DNA of 64,000 bases from Amaricoccus macauensis (GTDB lineage Bacteria > Pseudomonadota > Alphaproteobacteria > Rhodobacterales > Rhodobacteraceae), in contig NZ_JACHFM010000001.1 in the NCBI RefSeq assembly GCF_014201905.1, positions 496,001 to 560,000 on the forward strand, written 5' to 3'. The first letter of the stretch is position 1; each line of letters begins with the position of its first letter. The translations under genes and the position numbers were made by a program. Below, piece after piece: positions 26,130 through 32,933 of this stretch. The notes under the pieces were generated by a model. That model was not told where the DNA came from. It saw nothing but the letters and a program-made list of their open reading frames with translations, and did not search any database.

Positions 26130-27384
26130 CGTGAAGATCCAGCGGCGGCAGTCGGAGATCCGCCAGAACCTCGCCGAGCTCGTCGGCAAGGAGACCCCGA
26201 CCGAAGACGAGACCCGGAGCATGGAAGGCCTCGACCGGGAGTATCGGAGCAACGAGGTGCGCTTCCGCGCGGCGCTCGTCGCCGAGGACACCGAGCGGCG
26301 CGAGGCGAAAGGCGAACTCGAGGAGCGCGGTGGCAAGGCTTGGGCCGAGCTCCTCGCCGGCTTCGAGCTCCGGCAGGTGGCGCTCGCGCTCGACGAGGGC
26401 CGCCCACTCGATGGGCGCACGGCCGAGGTGGTGCAGGAGCTGCGCTCGGCCGGGGGCTACCGCGGCATCCCGGTGCCGTGGGCCGCGCTTGAAACCCGCG
26501 CCGGCGAGACGGTGGCGGCGGGCACGCCCGACCCGATCCAGACGCGCCCGATCATCGACCGGCTGTTTCCCGACAGCGTGGCGGCGAAGATGGGCGCGCA
26601 GATGGTCAACATCGACTCGGGCGAAATCGAATGGCCGGTGGTGACCTCGAACGTCACCGCGGGCTGGGCGGACGGCGAGCTCGCGAACGTCGCGGGGCCG
26701 ACCACCTTCGTCACGGCCGACCGGGCGCTGGCGCCGAACAACACCCTCGGCGTGCAGATGAAGATCTCGCGCAAGGCGCTGAAGCAGAGCGGCGCGGCGC
26801 TCGAGGACGCGGTGCGTCGCGACATGAATGGCGCGATGGCCGTGGCGACCGACAAGGCGGTCTTCCTCGGCACCGGGGCGAACGGGCAGCCGCTCGGCGT
26901 CGTCACCGGCGCAGCCACCTACGGCATCACCTCAACCGCGATCGCGGCCTCAGCGACCTGGGCGGCGTTTCGGGCTGGCGTCGTGCGGTTCATGACCGCG
27001 AACGCTGCAACCGGCCCGGCGGCGGTGAAGGCGCTGCTGCGGCCCGAGCTCTGGGGCTTCCTCGACGGCGCGCTCGTGTCGGGCACGGCGGTCTCGGAGT
27101 GGGACCGGCTTCTCGGCAGCATCCCGGCGGGCAACCTGGTGCTCACCACGAACGCGCTACCGGCGCCGAGTGGCTCGCCTCTGGCTGTGACCGGGCTGCT
27201 CACGACCTCGGCCGGTGGCGTCCCGCCGATCTTTGTGGGCACCTGGGGCGCCGTTGACCTGGTCCGCGATCCGTTCTCGGATGCGGCCTCTGGCGGCCTG
27301 CGCATCACCGCGCTGGCGACGATCGACGTGACGGTGGCGCGGCCGGCGCAGCTCGAGATCCTGACGGGGCTCCGGCTGGCATGA
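26119..27384 (+). CDS. HK97-family major capsid protein
   Basis: A 421-residue capsid protein. The first 90 or so residues are charged and helical (SVKIQRRQSEIRQNLAELVG), matching the scaffolding delta domain that the protease removes. The HK97 fold follows from about residue 110, with the N-arm, the E-loop region around TSNVTAGWADGE, the spine helix DAVRRDMNGAMAVATDKAVF, and the GTGANGQPLGV segment. It is full length, with no frameshift. GTG 26119 has GAGGAGAG just upstream. The 4-nt overlap with the protease gene suggests tight stoichiometric control. Confidence 0.9.
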   Translation: MLDSVKIQRRQSEIRQNLAELVGKETPTEDETRSMEGLDREYRSNEVRFRAALVAEDTERREAKGELEERGGKAWAELLAGFELRQVALALDEGRPLDGRTAEVVQELRSAGGYRGIPVPWAALETRAGETVAAGTPDPIQTRPIIDRLFPDSVAAKMGAQMVNIDSGEIEWPVVTSNVTAGWADGELANVAGPTTFVTADRALAPNNTLGVQMKISRKALKQSGAALEDAVRRDMNGAMAVATDKAVFLGTGANGQPLGVVTGAATYGITSTAIAASATWAAFRAGVVRFMTANAATGPAAVKALLRPELWGFLDGALVSGTAVSEWDRLLGSIPAGNLVLTTNALPAPSGSPLAVTGLLTTSAGGVPPIFVGTWGAVDLVRDPFSDAASGGLRITALATIDVTVARPAQLEILTGLRLA

Positions 27385-27998
27385 TGGGCGAGGAGCTTCA
27401 GCTCGGCGCGGCGCTCGGCGGGCTCGAGCTCCGCGCGGCCGGTGCCGCGGGCGGCCGCCAGATCAGAGGACGCTTTCCGTACGGGAAGCGCGCCGTCCTG
27501 AGCGATGGCGGCAGGACCGGCCGGCCCCGCAAGGAAGTGATCGCGCCGAAGGCCTTCGCCTATCGGGTGGAGCGGCGCGAGACGATTCATCTCCTGGTCG
27601 GGCATTCCTACGATCGGCCGCTCGCCTCGACGAACAACGGCTCGCTCCTGCTGCGCGACACCCCCGAGGCACTGAGCTTCGAGGCGCGCGTCGCGCCGGA
27701 GTTGGAAGCGGCGCCATTCTTCGCAGACTTCTGGGCGGCGTTGCGCGCCGGCCTGATCGGCGGCGTCTCGCCCGGCTTCCGCATTCCGCCCCCGGCCGCG
27801 GTCCCGCCTGAGGAGGCGGAGAAGACCGAGGAGGAGGATCCGGCCGAGGGCCGCGCACTGATCCGTACGATCCTGCAGGCGCTCCTCTTCGAGCTCTCTC
27901 TCGTCGTCTCGCCGGCTTACCAAGAGACGGAAGTCGAGGCGCGCTCAGGCCTGATCCTGCCGCGCCCGGTGTCGCATCTCCGGAGGTGGCGCCCATGA
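27381..27998 (+). CDS. HK97-family prohead protease
   Basis: A 205-residue serine protease of the Peptidase_S78/U35 family. The catalytic histidine is H75 in VGHSYDRPLA and the serine S130 in GGVSPGFR, the usual spacing for the family. It would cleave the delta domain of the capsid protein during maturation. It lies downstream of the capsid gene, whereas HK97 and most relatives have protease before capsid. The ATG at 27381 overlaps the capsid stop by 4 nt; the second ATG at 27384 is equally possible. Confidence 0.87.
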   Translation: MMGEELQLGAALGGLELRAAGAAGGRQIRGRFPYGKRAVLSDGGRTGRPRKEVIAPKAFAYRVERRETIHLLVGHSYDRPLASTNNGSLLLRDTPEALSFEARVAPELEAAPFFADFWAALRAGLIGGVSPGFRIPPPAAVPPEEAEKTEEEDPAEGRALIRTILQALLFELSLVVSPAYQETEVEARSGLILPRPVSHLRRWRP

Positions 27999-28534
27999 CG
28001 ACGCTCAGGACCGACGAGGGCCGCCCGACGCTCTGGCCTGTCATTCCCGGGCTCTCTGCCCGGGCCGCGGCGATCGAGCCGGAAGTGATCTGGCGCCGAA
28101 TCGAATCATGGATCGCCTGGCGCTGGGGCGTGCGCTCCTGCTCCTTTATCATTGAGGGTGGCTGCGGCGCCTGGCGGGCTCCGCTGCACCCCTTCACCGT
28201 TTCCACGGTAGAGGCCTGGGGCGGGGAGGCCTGGGGAGCCGCCACGCTCGCAGCCGATCCGCTCGGCGGCCGCTCCCTCGGCGACAGGTCGCACTATCGC
28301 ATCACCGGCACGCTCGGCTTCACAGAAGACCCGCCCGCGGACGTGCTCCAAGCCTGTCGACGCCTGGCCGAGTACAGCTCCGAGAAGCATGGGATCGACG
28401 GCGCGAGTTCGCGCACGGTGGAGCTTGGCGGCCAGCTCCGCGAAAGCTACGAGCGGGCGCCTGTCTGGCTCGCCCGAGCGCTCACCTATTCCGGTGCTGC
28501 GGACCTGCTGCGCCCCTATCGGAGGGCACCGTGA
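27995..28534 (+). CDS. Probable head-completion/adaptor protein
   Basis: A 179-residue protein between protease and portal. Its C-terminal half is helical and ends with LLRPYRRAP, an ending common in gp6/gp8-type head-tail connectors. The N-terminal half contains a beta-rich stretch (HYRITGTLGFTEDPP) like an inserted domain. CGGAGG at 27981-27986 precedes ATG 27995, which overlaps the protease stop by 4 nt. The adaptor assignment rests on position and the C-terminal pattern only. It would be the surface on which a helper phage's tail could dock. Confidence 0.55.
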   Translation: MTTLRTDEGRPTLWPVIPGLSARAAAIEPEVIWRRIESWIAWRWGVRSCSFIIEGGCGAWRAPLHPFTVSTVEAWGGEAWGAATLAADPLGGRSLGDRSHYRITGTLGFTEDPPADVLQACRRLAEYSSEKHGIDGASSRTVELGGQLRESYERAPVWLARALTYSGAADLLRPYRRAP

Positions 28535-29613
28535 TGGGCATCCTCAACATCTTCCGCCGCCCGAAGCTGGAACGGCGCTCGGGCATGGCCGCCGGCTACA
28601 CCGCGGAGATCCTCGCCGCGCGGCAGAGCTACATCGCCGGCCGCTCCGGACTCGGCGAGCTGACGAGCTCGGTGCAAAGCTGCGTCTCGCTCTGGGAGGC
28701 TGGTTTTGCCATGGCCAAGGTCGACGGGACCGACCTCCTCGGCCGGCGCACCATGGCGCTCCTAGCGCGCTCACTGGCACTGCGCGGCGAGGCAGTGTTC
28801 CTGATCCGGGACGACATGCTCGTGCCGTGCGCCGATTGGGACCTCTCGACCCGCAACGGCCGCCCGAGGGCCTATCGGCTCAGCGTCTCGGAGGCTGGCG
28901 GCGGGCGCTCGGAAACTGCTCTTGCGGCCGAGGTGCTGCACCTGCGGATAGGCAGTGACCCGGTGGCGCCGTGGTCGGGCAGCGCGCCGCTGCGGCGGGC
29001 AAGCCTCACGGCGGAGCTGCTGCACTCGCTTGAGGCGGCGCTCGGCGAAGTCTACGCGCTGGCGCCCCTTGGCAGCCAAGTGGTTCCCATGCCCGAGAAC
29101 CCCGAAATGGACAACGAGACGCTCGGCCGAGACTTCCGCGGGCGTCGGGGGCGAGTCCTCCTGCGGGAGAGTGTCACCGTCACCGCAGCCGGCGGGCCGG
29201 CTCCTGCGGCCGACTGGCGTCCCGCCGACCTCACGCCCAACCTGCGCGACAGCCTGGCGGTCGAAAGCCTCGAGACGGCGCGGAGCGGGATCATGAGCGC
29301 CTTCGGTGTTCTGCCCGGCCTCCTGTCGCCGGCAACGACCGGGCCGCTCGTGCGCGAGGCGCAGCGGCACCTGGCGCAATGGACCTTGCAGCCGATCGCC
29401 GAGCTCCTCGCCGAGGAGGCCTCCGGGAAGCTCGGGATGCCGGTGGCAATCGACGTCATGGGACCGACGCAAGCCTTCGATGCTGGCGGCAGCTCAAGAG
29501 CGGTGCAGGGCCTCATTGGCGCGCTGGCGGAGGCGAAAGGCGCCGGGCTCTCGCCGGCGGAGATCGCGGCCGCGTTCGGCGCAGTCGACTGGGCCGAGGC
29601 GCTGAAGCGGTAG
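28534..29613 (+). CDS. HK97-family phage portal protein
   Basis: A 359-residue portal protein with the typical N-terminus (MGILNIFRRPKLERR) and conserved segments VSLWEAGFAMAKVDG, RNGRPRAYRLSVSE and the stem/crown region rich in helices (SAFGVLPGLLSPATTGPLVREAQRHL). It is slightly shorter than many HK97 portals (about 380-420) but lacks no obvious block. It forms the dodecameric DNA entry vertex. ATG 28534 overlaps the previous stop; GTG 28531 is an alternative. It is the last gene of the head operon, and no tail gene follows. Confidence 0.85.
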   Translation: MGILNIFRRPKLERRSGMAAGYTAEILAARQSYIAGRSGLGELTSSVQSCVSLWEAGFAMAKVDGTDLLGRRTMALLARSLALRGEAVFLIRDDMLVPCADWDLSTRNGRPRAYRLSVSEAGGGRSETALAAEVLHLRIGSDPVAPWSGSAPLRRASLTAELLHSLEAALGEVYALAPLGSQVVPMPENPEMDNETLGRDFRGRRGRVLLRESVTVTAAGGPAPAADWRPADLTPNLRDSLAVESLETARSGIMSAFGVLPGLLSPATTGPLVREAQRHLAQWTLQPIAELLAEEASGKLGMPVAIDVMGPTQAFDAGGSSRAVQGLIGALAEAKGAGLSPAEIAAAFGAVDWAEALKR

Positions 29614-29761
29614 ACGAGATGGGCAGGCCGCGCCCGGGACGCGATGGCCCCCGAAGCGGCCCCGTTAGTCGGGTTGTGGGCAAACTCCGACAAGCTTCGG
29701 GCGGTTGACCTTAGCCGCCGCGGGAGAGGGCGCAGCGGACTTGCACCGCGTGGCACCGAGG

Positions 29762-29790
29762 GGCCGGGGGCGATGCTCCCGGCCTTCGCT
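29762..29790 (+). terminator. Possible terminator of the head-gene operon
   Basis: A 7-bp stem (GGCCGGG 29762-29768 with CCCGGCC 29778-29784) followed by TTCGCTCTT lies 150 bp after the portal stop and before the oppositely oriented membrane-protein gene. The downstream tract is only partly T-rich. Confidence 0.45.
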
Positions 29791-29811
29791 CTTGAGCAGG
29801 AGAAGGTCTGT

Positions 29812-30312
29812 TCACTCTACTCTTTGTGTCGGATTGTCCTGTGCAGCACGGAACTGCTCCAACTGCCGAAACTGTACGACGACGGCGTCTGCAATCCTAT
29901 CGATCTGCGCCTTTAGTTCCCGCATGTACAACAATTGTTCGTCAATTGGAATATCTTTAATACTACTTACTCTGTATATTAGATCTTTTGCAAGGCTCTC
30001 CGCTATTTCCAAGAGCTCCTGGATTTGATAACCGCGGTCGGCTCTGGCGGCACTGCCATACCGATCAGCATCAATATATGCTTGAACCCATTGCTCCCTA
30101 ACATTGTAAATATCTATGATAGATCTATCATTAACAATCTTCGCATCCTGAGCAATCTTTTCGATCTCCAATTTAACAGATCTGTCATTCTGCTCCTCGG
30201 CTTTTCTCATCGCTTCCCGGCTGACATCAAGCGCCTCGCGGTTTGACAGGTATGACAGCCCGGAGACGGCGAGAGACAGAATGGAAATCAAGATCGGAAG
30301 AGATGGCTTCAT
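29812..30312 (-). CDS. AT-rich membrane-anchored coiled-coil cargo protein
   Basis: A 166-residue protein with an N-terminal hydrophobic segment (PILISILSLAVSGLSYL) followed by a long charged, helical, coiled-coil-like body. It should be anchored in the inner membrane. Base composition is clearly lower in G+C than everything around it, with many ATA, AAT and ATT codons, showing recent acquisition from another source. It shares an operon with the repressor (4-nt overlap at 30309-30312) and so would be expressed in the integrated state, as superinfection-exclusion or defence genes often are. No specific family recognised. Confidence 0.6.
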   Translation of the reverse strand: MKPSLPILISILSLAVSGLSYLSNREALDVSREAMRKAEEQNDRSVKLEIEKIAQDAKIVNDRSIIDIYNVREQWVQAYIDADRYGSAARADRGYQIQELLEIAESLAKDLIYRVSSIKDIPIDEQLLYMRELKAQIDRIADAVVVQFRQLEQFRAAQDNPTQRVE

Positions 30313-30551
30313 GAAGCTTTGAGCCTCACCCCCGCTCCACCCCCGTTCTCCGCGATGAACTCGACGCCAGCCGCTTCGAGGGCGGCGCGGATTGCCGCAG
30401 CGTTCGCGACCGTGATGCTGACCACACCCGTCTCGGCCTCAGCTCGTCGCACCGTAGCAACACCTACCCGAGCCGCCTCCGCTAGTTGCTGGGCCGTGAT
30501 CCTAAGCATGGCGCGTGCCGCCCGAATTTGCTCTGCTGTGATCTCATTCAT
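30309..30551 (-). CDS. XRE-type HTH repressor of the element
   Basis: An 80-residue Cro/CI-type DNA-binding protein. The helix-turn-helix reads ITAQQLAEAARVGVATVRRAE, followed by a short C-terminal strand region (ALEAAGVEFIAENGGGAGVRL). It is probably the master repressor, since three matching operator sites lie at its own start and before the divergent gene set leading to AlpA and integrase. ATG 30551 is used because the alternative ATG 30575 would put the first operator inside the gene. Neither start has a Shine-Dalgarno, so the mRNA may be leaderless. Confidence 0.75.
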   Translation of the reverse strand: MNEITAEQIRAARAMLRITAQQLAEAARVGVATVRRAEAETGVVSITVANAAAIRAALEAAGVEFIAENGGGAGVRLKAS

Positions 30552-30610
30552 ATCACTTGATCGCCGTTCTATCATGATGTATCACTTGATACGCAGAATA
30601 TCACATGATC
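30551..30610. promoter_or_regulatory. Three-copy operator for the XRE repressor
   Basis: TATCACTTGATC (30551-30562), TATCACTTGATA (30580-30591, within the palindrome GTATCACTTGATAC at 30579-30592) and TATCACATGATC (30599-30610) share the consensus TATCAC-T/A-TGAT. A weaker ATCATGAT lies at 30571-30578. The sites fill the space between the repressor start and the divergent plus-strand genes, as lambda-type operators do. Confidence 0.75.
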
Positions 30611-30636
30611 GACCGAGCAACCAAGGGAGAAACCCA

Positions 30637-30732
30637 ATGACCACACCCGCCAGAACGGCGGCCGGAGAGGCCGTGCCCGGCGTCGACGTCAGCGCCGCGG
30701 AAAGACTGCTCCTGGAGGAAACCCATGGCTAA
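30637..30732 (+). CDS. 31-residue small protein
   Basis: ATG 30637 is preceded by AGGGAGA at 30623-30629 and opens a 31-residue frame ending in LLLEETHG. It lies just downstream of the operators and overlaps the next start by 8 nt. It could be a leader peptide that couples translation to the next gene or a functional small protein. Conservation cannot be judged here. Confidence 0.4.
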   Translation: MTTPARTAAGEAVPGVDVSAAERLLLEETHG

Positions 30733-30952
30733 TATCTCGCGCCGCTCCCTACTCAGCAAGGCCCCCGCCGTCGCGATCACCGTAGCGGTGCCGGCATCGG
30801 CGCTGGAGGTCGTCGAGACGAACCAAGAGCGCCTTCGGCGCCTCGCACGTGAGCTGATGGAGGGTTTCGACTCGGAATACGATCTTGGCGATGATCACTA
30901 TCGGCGCATCGGCCGAGCCATGCTCTACTTCAGCCGCCTCGCGGAATTGTGA
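30725..30952 (+). CDS. Small hypothetical protein with Tat-like N-terminus
   Basis: A 75-residue protein. The N-terminus NISRRSLLSKAPAVAITVAVPASA has a twin-arginine pattern and a short hydrophobic stretch; the rest is a charged helix (RLRRLARELMEG). GGAGGA at 30713-30718 supports the start. If exported it would be unusual for a satellite gene, but the hydrophobic segment is weak, so a cytoplasmic location is possible. Function unknown. Confidence 0.5.
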   Translation: MANISRRSLLSKAPAVAITVAVPASALEVVETNQERLRRLARELMEGFDSEYDLGDDHYRRIGRAMLYFSRLAEL

Positions 30953-31062
30953 GAATGATCTGGCGCGTGGGAACTGCCTGTCACACCGAGCCTAGCGTCC
31001 CAGCACCGAATCCGCGGCTTGACCGTCGTAAGCTGCGACGGTACAAGCCGTCCCAACTTATC

Positions 31063-31536
31063 ATGGAGGCTCTGGTGTTTGATCCCGAGAAGCACGTTCT
31101 CTCGCCGATGGAGGTGTCGCAAATCTCGGACGTTCACGCCGACATGCTTCGAGATTGGCGCTACCGCGGCCTTATCGAGGTCTACGGGCGGGTGCAGCCG
31201 AACGGCCGGTGGAGCTACTCGCTCCGGGAGGCCGTGGCCTTCCACTTCGCGTGGCAGCTCATCACCGATGCAAGGGTCGACCGGGCAAGCGCGCTTCGTC
31301 TCGGATACAATGTCGCGCCGAACCTCATCACTGCGCTTCGCGGCGACGGCCCGTGGAAGAAGTTCTATGCGATGGTCTACGCCCGAGAGGCGAATGGCCT
31401 CCACGGGTGGTCGGTATGGGAGTCCGACGATCTGCGTGAGCTCGAGGGCTATGCGGTCATGGTCGACAACCTCGTGAACGTCGGAGCTTTCGCCGCCGCC
31501 GCGCCGCGGGAGTTGCGCGAGGCTGTGGAGGCCTGA
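31063..31536 (+). CDS. MerR-like HTH protein
   Basis: A 157-residue protein with an N-terminal MerR-type winged helix (LSPMEVSQISDVHADMLRDW, then RGLIEVYGRVQPNGRWSYSLREAVAF) and a C-terminal helical region of unknown role. It may regulate integrase/excision genes downstream, which follow after 2 bp. The start is uncertain: ATG 31063 fits the domain, but the same frame is open from 30949, where GTGA overlaps the previous stop. Confidence 0.6.
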   Translation: MEALVFDPEKHVLSPMEVSQISDVHADMLRDWRYRGLIEVYGRVQPNGRWSYSLREAVAFHFAWQLITDARVDRASALRLGYNVAPNLITALRGDGPWKKFYAMVYAREANGLHGWSVWESDDLRELEGYAVMVDNLVNVGAFAAAAPRELREAVEA

Positions 31537-31538
31537 CT

Positions 31539-31742
31539 ATGGGTGCCCATCCCGCCCCCCTCTTCGCGACCGAGCGCACCGCGGCGCAGCTTCTCGACAT
31601 GAAGCCCACCGAGTTCGCGGCTCTTGTCGAGGGCGGGCACTTGCCGCGCCCGAAGCTGCTCGGGGGGCTGAAGCGCTGGGACGTGCAGGAGCTTCAGAAG
31701 ATCATCTCGGGACAGTCCATCGAGGGCGAGATCACATGGTGA
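31539..31742 (+). CDS. AlpA-like excisionase/regulator
   Basis: A 67-residue small HTH protein of the AlpA/Xis type: TAAQLLDMKPTEFAALVEGGHLPRPKLLGGLKRWDVQELQKII, with the conserved tryptophan-containing wing. AlpA proteins control excision and integrase expression in P4-like and PICI satellites. It overlaps the integrase start by 7 nt, so the two are expressed together. Confidence 0.75.
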   Translation: MGAHPAPLFATERTAAQLLDMKPTEFAALVEGGHLPRPKLLGGLKRWDVQELQKIISGQSIEGEITW

Positions 31743-32749
31743 AGCGCTTCCTCTGGCGTGATCGTCACGGCCGGACCCGGGTCCGGAAGAACGGCAAGAC
31801 CTATCCCCTCCGCGACGACAAAGGCGTTTGGCACGAGCCGGACACCACGGAGGGCGATCGGCTCTATTGGGAGATCGTCACCGGCAAGCGCGCCGAAGCG
31901 AGCCGCTCCTGGAAGGCCGCTATCGACCTTCTCCGCGCCGATGACCGATGGCACGAGCTTTCCCCCCGGTATCGCGCCGACCTTGAGCCGATCCTGGATT
32001 ACCTCGTGGAGAAGATCGGCAAGCGCGACGTGGCCCGCCTGACGGCACCCGACATCTACGCTGCGATGGACAAGAACAAGCACCGGGTCCGCTTCGCGAA
32101 CTACATCCCGGTGGCGATCAGCCTTATCTTCAAGGTGATCGTTCGCAAGCGCTGGCTGACCGAGAACCCCGCCCGGGGGATGGAGCTTCTCAAGGTGCCG
32201 AAGGACCGGCGCAAGCCGCACGAACCGTGGACCGATGCGGCAGTGGCGAAGTGGCGCGAGAACGCCTCACCCCTCCCGCGCCTGATCTTCGAGATCGCTG
32301 TGGGCAGCGCGCAGCGGCCGGGCGACTGGGTGGATTTCACCTGGGGAGACTATGACGGAGACAGCCTCCGCTTGCGCCAGAACAAGAGCGACAAGCCCTT
32401 GCTCCTGCCCTGTACGGTGAGTCTGAAGACCGCCCTCGACACGGCCAAGGCAGCCCTGCCCTACGCGCCCATGCCGAGCCTCTTCATCATCACCGAGGCT
32501 GACGGCTTGCCCATGACCTACCGGCGCATGGCGCAGATATTGCTGGCCGAACGCAAGCGCCTCGGCGTCGAGGCGCACGACCAACACGCTCTTCGCTACC
32601 GGGCGGTCAAGGAACTCGCCTGGGCTGGCTGCGACGACGACGAGATCATGGCCTACTCGGGCCACTCCACGAAGGCGATGGTCAGGAAGTATGCGGGTGA
32701 GGCCCGTCAGGAGATGGCTGCGCTCCGGGCGCGGGAGAAACGCCGGTGA
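31736..32749 (+). CDS. int: Tyrosine site-specific integrase
   Basis: A 337-residue integrase. The N-terminal arm-binding part (FLWRDRHGRTRVRKNG) and a SAM-like core-binding domain are followed by the catalytic domain with all active residues: R194 (SAQRPGDW), K217 (QNKSDKP), H284-x-x-R287 (HALRYRA), H310 (SGHST) and Y319 (VRKYAG). It is intact and sits 84 bp from attR, the expected position. It would insert the element into tRNA-Cys and, with the AlpA-like protein, excise it. Confidence 0.92.
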   Translation: MVKRFLWRDRHGRTRVRKNGKTYPLRDDKGVWHEPDTTEGDRLYWEIVTGKRAEASRSWKAAIDLLRADDRWHELSPRYRADLEPILDYLVEKIGKRDVARLTAPDIYAAMDKNKHRVRFANYIPVAISLIFKVIVRKRWLTENPARGMELLKVPKDRRKPHEPWTDAAVAKWRENASPLPRLIFEIAVGSAQRPGDWVDFTWGDYDGDSLRLRQNKSDKPLLLPCTVSLKTALDTAKAALPYAPMPSLFIITEADGLPMTYRRMAQILLAERKRLGVEAHDQHALRYRAVKELAWAGCDDDEIMAYSGHSTKAMVRKYAGEARQEMAALRAREKRR

Positions 32750-32774
32750 ACAGAACAAGCACGGAACAGCAACC

Positions 32775-32795
32775 TGATAACCGGAGTGATAACCG
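32775..32795 (+). repeat. Paired 9-bp repeats near attR
   Basis: TGATAACCG occurs at 32775-32783 and 32787-32795, a 12-bp period, between the integrase stop and the attR-side tRNA promoter. Such short spaced repeats are typical integrase arm-binding or excisionase sites. Confidence 0.4.
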
Positions 32796-32796
32796 C

Positions 32797-32823
32797 TTGA
32801 CCACCTCCCCGGAAAAACCTAAT
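32797..32823 (+). promoter_or_regulatory. Element-borne promoter for tRNA-Cys
   Basis: TTGACC (32797-32802) and CCTAAT (32818-32823) have a 15-bp spacer and lie 14 bp before the tRNA 5' end, the same geometry as the host promoter at 22484-22510. The spacer sequence differs, so this is not part of the recombined repeat but a separately kept promoter carried by the element. Confidence 0.6.
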
Positions 32824-32833
32824 GCCTCCAACG

Positions 32834-32877
32834 GCGAGGCGACGTGGCGGAGTGGTTACGCAGCGGATTGCAAATCC
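32834..32877 (+). repeat. attR: 44-bp direct repeat
   Basis: Identical to 22521-22564. It covers the 4 bases before tRNA-Cys and its first 40 nt. Crossover must lie inside it, so the 3' part of the intact tRNA is host DNA and the upstream part is at least partly element DNA. Confidence 0.92.
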
Positions 32878-32911
32878 GTGCACACCGGTTCGATTCCGGT
32901 CGTCGCCTCCA
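32838..32911 (+). tRNA. tRNA-Cys(GCA), reconstituted
   Basis: A 74-nt cloverleaf with encoded CCA. The acceptor GGCGACG pairs with CGTCGCC, the D-arm contains GGAGTGGTTACGC, the anticodon loop is TTGCAAA (GCA) and the T-arm is ACCGGTTCGATTCCGGT. Its 5' half comes from the attR repeat, so function now depends on the element's promoter copy. Confidence 0.95.
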
Positions 32912-32933
32912 ATCTCCCGATCTTCTGCTTCCG

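Larger units (their letters stand above)
22521..32877 (+). mobile_element. Integrated capsid-forming phage satellite-like element in tRNA-Cys
   Basis: The element is bounded by 44-bp direct repeats and would excise as a circle of 10,313 bp. On the plus strand it encodes a replication-type HTH protein, two small hypotheticals, large terminase, HNH, major capsid protein, prohead protease, adaptor, portal, two small proteins, a MerR-like protein, an AlpA-like protein and a tyrosine integrase; a repressor and a membrane protein are on the minus strand. All the head genes are intact and tightly packed, while no tail, tape-measure, lysin, holin or recognisable small-terminase gene exists. Size and content match capsid-forming phage-inducible islands rather than a decayed prophage, whose losses would be scattered. 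Confidence 0.82.

Noticed and set aside
22521-32877. Complete prophage or gene transfer agent cluster
   Set aside because: There are no tail, tape-measure, baseplate or lysis genes. A GTA would be longer, lack integrase and repressor, and not sit between att repeats.
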